A stretch of DNA of 64,000 nucleotides from DATMAM01 sp035559995 (lineage in GTDB: Bacteria > Desulfobacterota > Binatia > UBA9968): assembly GCA_035559995.1 (NCBI GenBank), contig DATMAM010000066.1, positions 1 through 64,000 of the forward strand, read 5' to 3'. Positions within the stretch are counted from its first letter, which is position 1, and each line of letters starts with the position of its first letter. Shown here piece after piece: positions 61,374 to 64,000 of the stretch. The translations under genes and the position numbers were made by a program. The notes under the pieces are model-generated. The model ran no database searches, was not told the DNA's origin, and saw only the letters and a program-made list of their open reading frames with translations.

Positions 61374-62591
61374 ATGGCTGAGCTTTATCCCTATCCACGT
61401 TTTTCCCTGGCGGAGAGAGATCGTCGCTGGAAGGCCGTGCGCGAGCTGATGCGCCAGCGCCAGATCGACGTCATCGTCACCCCGAACAACACCGGCCATT
61501 CGACGGATTTTCAGGCGAACACGCGCTACCTCACGCATTGCGGCGGCGGCGGCGACGCCGACATCGCGGCGGTTTTCCCTCTGGAAGGGGAGGTGACCGC
61601 GATCGCCACCAGCGCCGAGGCGCGCTGGCCGACGGTGCAGGACTGGACGAAAGACGTGCGCGAGGCGCGGCGCAATTACGGCCGGGTCATCGTCGAGCGG
61701 TTGAAGGAATTGAAGGTCGACCGCGGGCGCATCGGGATTACCGGTCTGGGAGAAGTCGAGGGGACGCGCACGCCGGAAGGGACGATTCTTTACGGCACAT
61801 GGAAGCAAATTCGCGAAGCGTTCCCGCAGGCCGAGCTGGTCGACGCGACCGACATTCTCGCCGAGGTGCGCTACGTCAAGAGCGCAGAGGAGATCGATGC
61901 TCTGAGAAAGTCGATGGAGATCATCGAGCTCGCGTACGAGGCGGAAATCAAAGCGGCGAAGCCCGGCGTCAAGGATTGGGAAGTGTGGGCGGAGACGCAG
62001 TGCGCGCTGATGCGCAACGGCTCCGAGATGCCGGTTCACTGCAATTGGGTCTCGGGAAAAAACGTCAAGCGCACGCTGACCCGCCCGAGCATGCGCATCC
62101 TCGAGCGCGGTGATCTCATCATCAACGAAGTCGAAGCCTCGTGGATCGGCTACCGCTCGCAGGGCGTGCAGCCGGTTTTCGTCGGCGTCGCCGATCCCAC
62201 GCACCAGGAGCTGATCAAGGTCCAGAGGGAGGTTTTCAACCGCGTGATGGAAAACCTCAGGCCCGGAGTCACCGTCAGAGAGCTCGCCGAGATCACCGAG
62301 AGCGCCGGCCGGGCGGCGGCGCCCAAGTCGGGTCCGGCGGCTGGCGCGACCGCTCAGCTCACGATGCACGGCCGCGGCGCCGGTGACGACGGGCCGATCA
62401 TTACCTCCCACGCCCGCAGCCCGCGCCAGCTTTCGGTGGCGCTGCGCGAGAACATGGTCTTTATCTTCAAGCCCTCCGCGCGATCGGCGGACGGGTCGAT
62501 CTGCACGTGGGGCGATACGGTGGTGGTGACGCCCCAAGGGGGGCGGCGGCTGGGCAAGCGGCCGCACGATCTCGCCGTCTCCGCCGGCTAG
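61374..62591 (+). CDS. M24-fold (creatinase/Xaa-Pro peptidase) protein lacking metal ligands
   Basis: 405 residues with the creatinase N-domain followed by the pita-bread M24 domain. Landmarks are ATDILAEVRYVKSAEEIDAL, SGKNVKRTLTRPSMRILERG and a conserved MHGRGAGDDGP. The usual dinuclear metal ligands (Asp, Asp, His, Glu, Glu) look largely replaced: the first region reads NEVEASWIGYRSQ, the Glu before the last region is Lys (FIFKPSA), and the last Glu is Gly (TWGDTVVVT). Only the His is clearly kept. It is more likely a metal-independent creatinase-like hydrolase or a non-enzymatic member than a peptidase. CAGGAGGCGACC precedes the ATG. Confidence 0.82.
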   Translation: MAELYPYPRFSLAERDRRWKAVRELMRQRQIDVIVTPNNTGHSTDFQANTRYLTHCGGGGDADIAAVFPLEGEVTAIATSAEARWPTVQDWTKDVREARRNYGRVIVERLKELKVDRGRIGITGLGEVEGTRTPEGTILYGTWKQIREAFPQAELVDATDILAEVRYVKSAEEIDALRKSMEIIELAYEAEIKAAKPGVKDWEVWAETQCALMRNGSEMPVHCNWVSGKNVKRTLTRPSMRILERGDLIINEVEASWIGYRSQGVQPVFVGVADPTHQELIKVQREVFNRVMENLRPGVTVRELAEITESAGRAAAPKSGPAAGATAQLTMHGRGAGDDGPIITSHARSPRQLSVALRENMVFIFKPSARSADGSICTWGDTVVVTPQGGRRLGKRPHDLAVSAG

Positions 62592-62657
62592 CGAGACCCT
62601 GCCGGCGCGATCTTAAAAACCCACCGGGCGCGCGCGGCGAAGCCGGGCGCGCGCCCG

Positions 62658-62879
62658 TCAGTCTTCGGCGTTCGCCTGGCGAACGATGATCGTCCCGAGA
62701 GCGCACCGGTAAATGATGTCGCCCTCGACGATCTTCTTTCGCTGCTGTTCCCTCAGGTAGCGCAGGCGCTTTTGAAACCAGGTGTCGGTTGGCCAGCCGT
62801 TTCCGTTCGTCTTCGCAGCAGACTGCTCTTTCTGGTACTGCTCATAGGTGCTTTCGTCGAAAAGGATGCGCAAGCCCAT
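62658..62879 (-). CDS. Small conserved protein with WPTDTWFQKRLRYLR motif
   Basis: 73 residues from the ATG at 62877-62879. The middle contains STYEQYQKEQSAAK, followed by NGWPTDTWFQKRLRYLREQ. It is related in this motif to the small protein at 31594. The two share no neighbours. Function unknown. GAGGACAATTCGCG lies before the ATG; the frame is open further upstream. Confidence 0.6.
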   Translation of the reverse strand: MGLRILFDESTYEQYQKEQSAAKTNGNGWPTDTWFQKRLRYLREQQRKKIVEGDIIYRCALGTIIVRQANAED

Positions 62880-63164
62880 CGCGAATTGTCCTCGGCCAAT
62901 TTCCCGATTTTTGGACAGGCGGAAAAATTTTTCCGCCTGTGCTGCAAGCATTAGTCAACGCGCGCGAGCGTGTCAAGAAATTTTTCCGCGACCCAAAAAA
63001 GATTGCGCGCGCCCGCTGCCTCCGCGGGTCGCGCGCGAAAATTTTTTTCCTCTGCGCCTGCGAGTGTGGCACAATAGCGCCCATTCGCCGCCAGCGCGCG
63101 CAAGGGCGCCCGGCGTTCTTTCGGATCTTGAACCGATCGGCTTGAGCCAAAAAGGAGGCGTTCG

Positions 63165-64000
63165 ATGGCTACGAAAAGCGTTACGATTGATGGACGACAG
63201 CTCACGCTCGACGCGCGTCCGGATCGCGTCGATCTCCGAGATTTTCCTTACCGGCCGCCCGTGGGGTCCCTTGCTCCCGTGTGTCCAGAAGACGCGCAGG
63301 TTTCGGACCTCCTGCCGCGATACTTGAGCGCGGGACTCGTGCTCGATCAGGGAGCCGAAGGCGCGTGCACGGGTTTCGGCCTGGCGGCGGTGATCAATTT
63401 TTTGCTCTGGAAAAGATCGGACTGCCAGATGAAGGAAGACGAGCGCGTCAGCCCGCGAATGCTCTACCATCTGGCGCGCTTTTACGACGAATGGCCCGGC
63501 GAGGATTACGAAGGCTCGAGCTGCCGCGGCGCGCTCAAAGGTTGGCAACGCCACGGCGTGTGCACGGAAAAACTCTGGCCTTACCGGGACGAAAAGGGCG
63601 TGCGCTTTATTCGCCCGAAAAAAGGCTGGGAGCTGGACGCGCTCGCCCGGCCGCTCGGCGTGTACTACCGCGTCGACCGGCAGTCGGTCGTCGACATGCA
63701 AGCCGCCATCTTTCACACCGGAGCGATCTACGTATCGGCGAGCGTGCACGCGGGCTGGGAGGTCAAGCGCTACCGGGGGGTCGTCACGCACAAGACCTTG
63801 CCCGTTATCAAGCCGAGCAAAAAGGTGCTCGGCGGGCACGCGTTCGCGCTGGTCGGCTATAACGACCGCGGTTTCGTCGTGCAGAATTCGTGGGGCCCGG
63901 ATTGGGGCGCGGCCGGTTTTGCGCTTCTTCTTTACGAAGACTGGGTCGAGAACGGCACCGACGCCTGGGTGGTGGCGCTCGGGGTGCCGGTCGCGCCCGG
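63165..64000 (+). CDS. Papain-family (C1) cysteine peptidase, truncated by the window end
   Basis: The frame runs from ATG 63165 (AAGGAGGCGTTCG upstream) to the last base without a stop. The catalytic Cys is in LDQGAEGACTGFGLAA, the His in GGHAFALVGYND and the Asn in VQNSWGPDWG, the classic C1A triad. No signal peptide is visible and there is no inhibitory prosegment of usual length, so it may be a cytoplasmic or a multi-domain protein. At least 278 residues are encoded. The C-terminal part lies beyond the window. Confidence 0.9.
   Translation, partial: MATKSVTIDGRQLTLDARPDRVDLRDFPYRPPVGSLAPVCPEDAQVSDLLPRYLSAGLVLDQGAEGACTGFGLAAVINFLLWKRSDCQMKEDERVSPRMLYHLARFYDEWPGEDYEGSSCRGALKGWQRHGVCTEKLWPYRDEKGVRFIRPKKGWELDALARPLGVYYRVDRQSVVDMQAAIFHTGAIYVSASVHAGWEVKRYRGVVTHKTLPVIKPSKKVLGGHAFALVGYNDRGFVVQNSWGPDWGAAGFALLLYEDWVENGTDAWVVALGVPVAP

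Overview
The window is GC-rich, densely packed bacterial chromosome with no rRNA or tRNA that I could see. The many orphan periplasmic binding proteins, a tripartite tricarboxylate transporter, cupin and VOC enzymes, a Geobacter-like type I-G (formerly I-U) CRISPR-Cas locus and several UGA-decoding selenoprotein genes suggest an uncultivated soil or groundwater lineage near the deltaproteobacterial, Binatota, Methylomirabilota or Tectomicrobia groups. The exact taxon cannot be fixed from this sequence.

Layout: (1) 0.1-5.5 kb is a heavy-metal island. A MerR-type sensor faces a minus-strand block encoding a P1B ATPase, a secreted protein, a MerP-like protein, a CcdA-like protein and an ArsC-type reductase. 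(2) 5.5-8.7 kb is a gene graveyard: fragments of a DUF1156 methylase and a DUF499 ATPase, a DUF433/DUF5615 toxin-antitoxin pair with a frameshifted toxin, and relics of two transposases. (3) 8.9-10.6 kb holds a two-gene unit, a RadA-like ATPase and an HNH-like zinc protein. (4) 11.0-21.8 kb is a type I-G CRISPR-Cas locus (cas3, csx17, csb1, csb2, cas4-cas1, cas2) followed by an array of 15 identical repeats; csx17 is interrupted by an in-frame TGA.

(5) 22.0-30.2 kb is a minus-strand block of exported thiol-redox proteins: DsbA-like, TlpA-like, Rieske, c-type cytochrome, PCYCGC and BNR-repeat proteins. Three of its genes are split by four in-frame TGA codons. Each TGA is followed at the right distance by a hairpin whose loop carries GG (GGTC in three cases), which is what a bacterial SECIS element looks like. 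I read these as three selenoproteins with four selenocysteines, and this is the most notable content of the window. (6) 30.2-31.8 kb carries a hypothetical secreted protein, a CDF/ArsC chimera and a small conserved protein.

(7) 31.8-62.6 kb is a catabolic and transport region. It has six Fe3+-type or related substrate-binding proteins (four of them close paralogues), one NMT1-like binding protein, a two-domain ABC permease without an ATPase gene, cupins, a Rieske oxygenase, a class II aldolase, an amidohydrolase, a 2-hydroxyacid dehydrogenase, a xanthine dehydrogenase-type molybdoenzyme, TctABC, an MmgE/PrpD protein, VOC proteins (one fused to a Rieske domain) and an M24-fold protein lacking the usual metal ligands. 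The genes look like an uptake and ring- or carboxylate-degradation repertoire, but no specific substrate can be assigned. (8) The window ends with a small conserved protein and a truncated papain-family peptidase gene.
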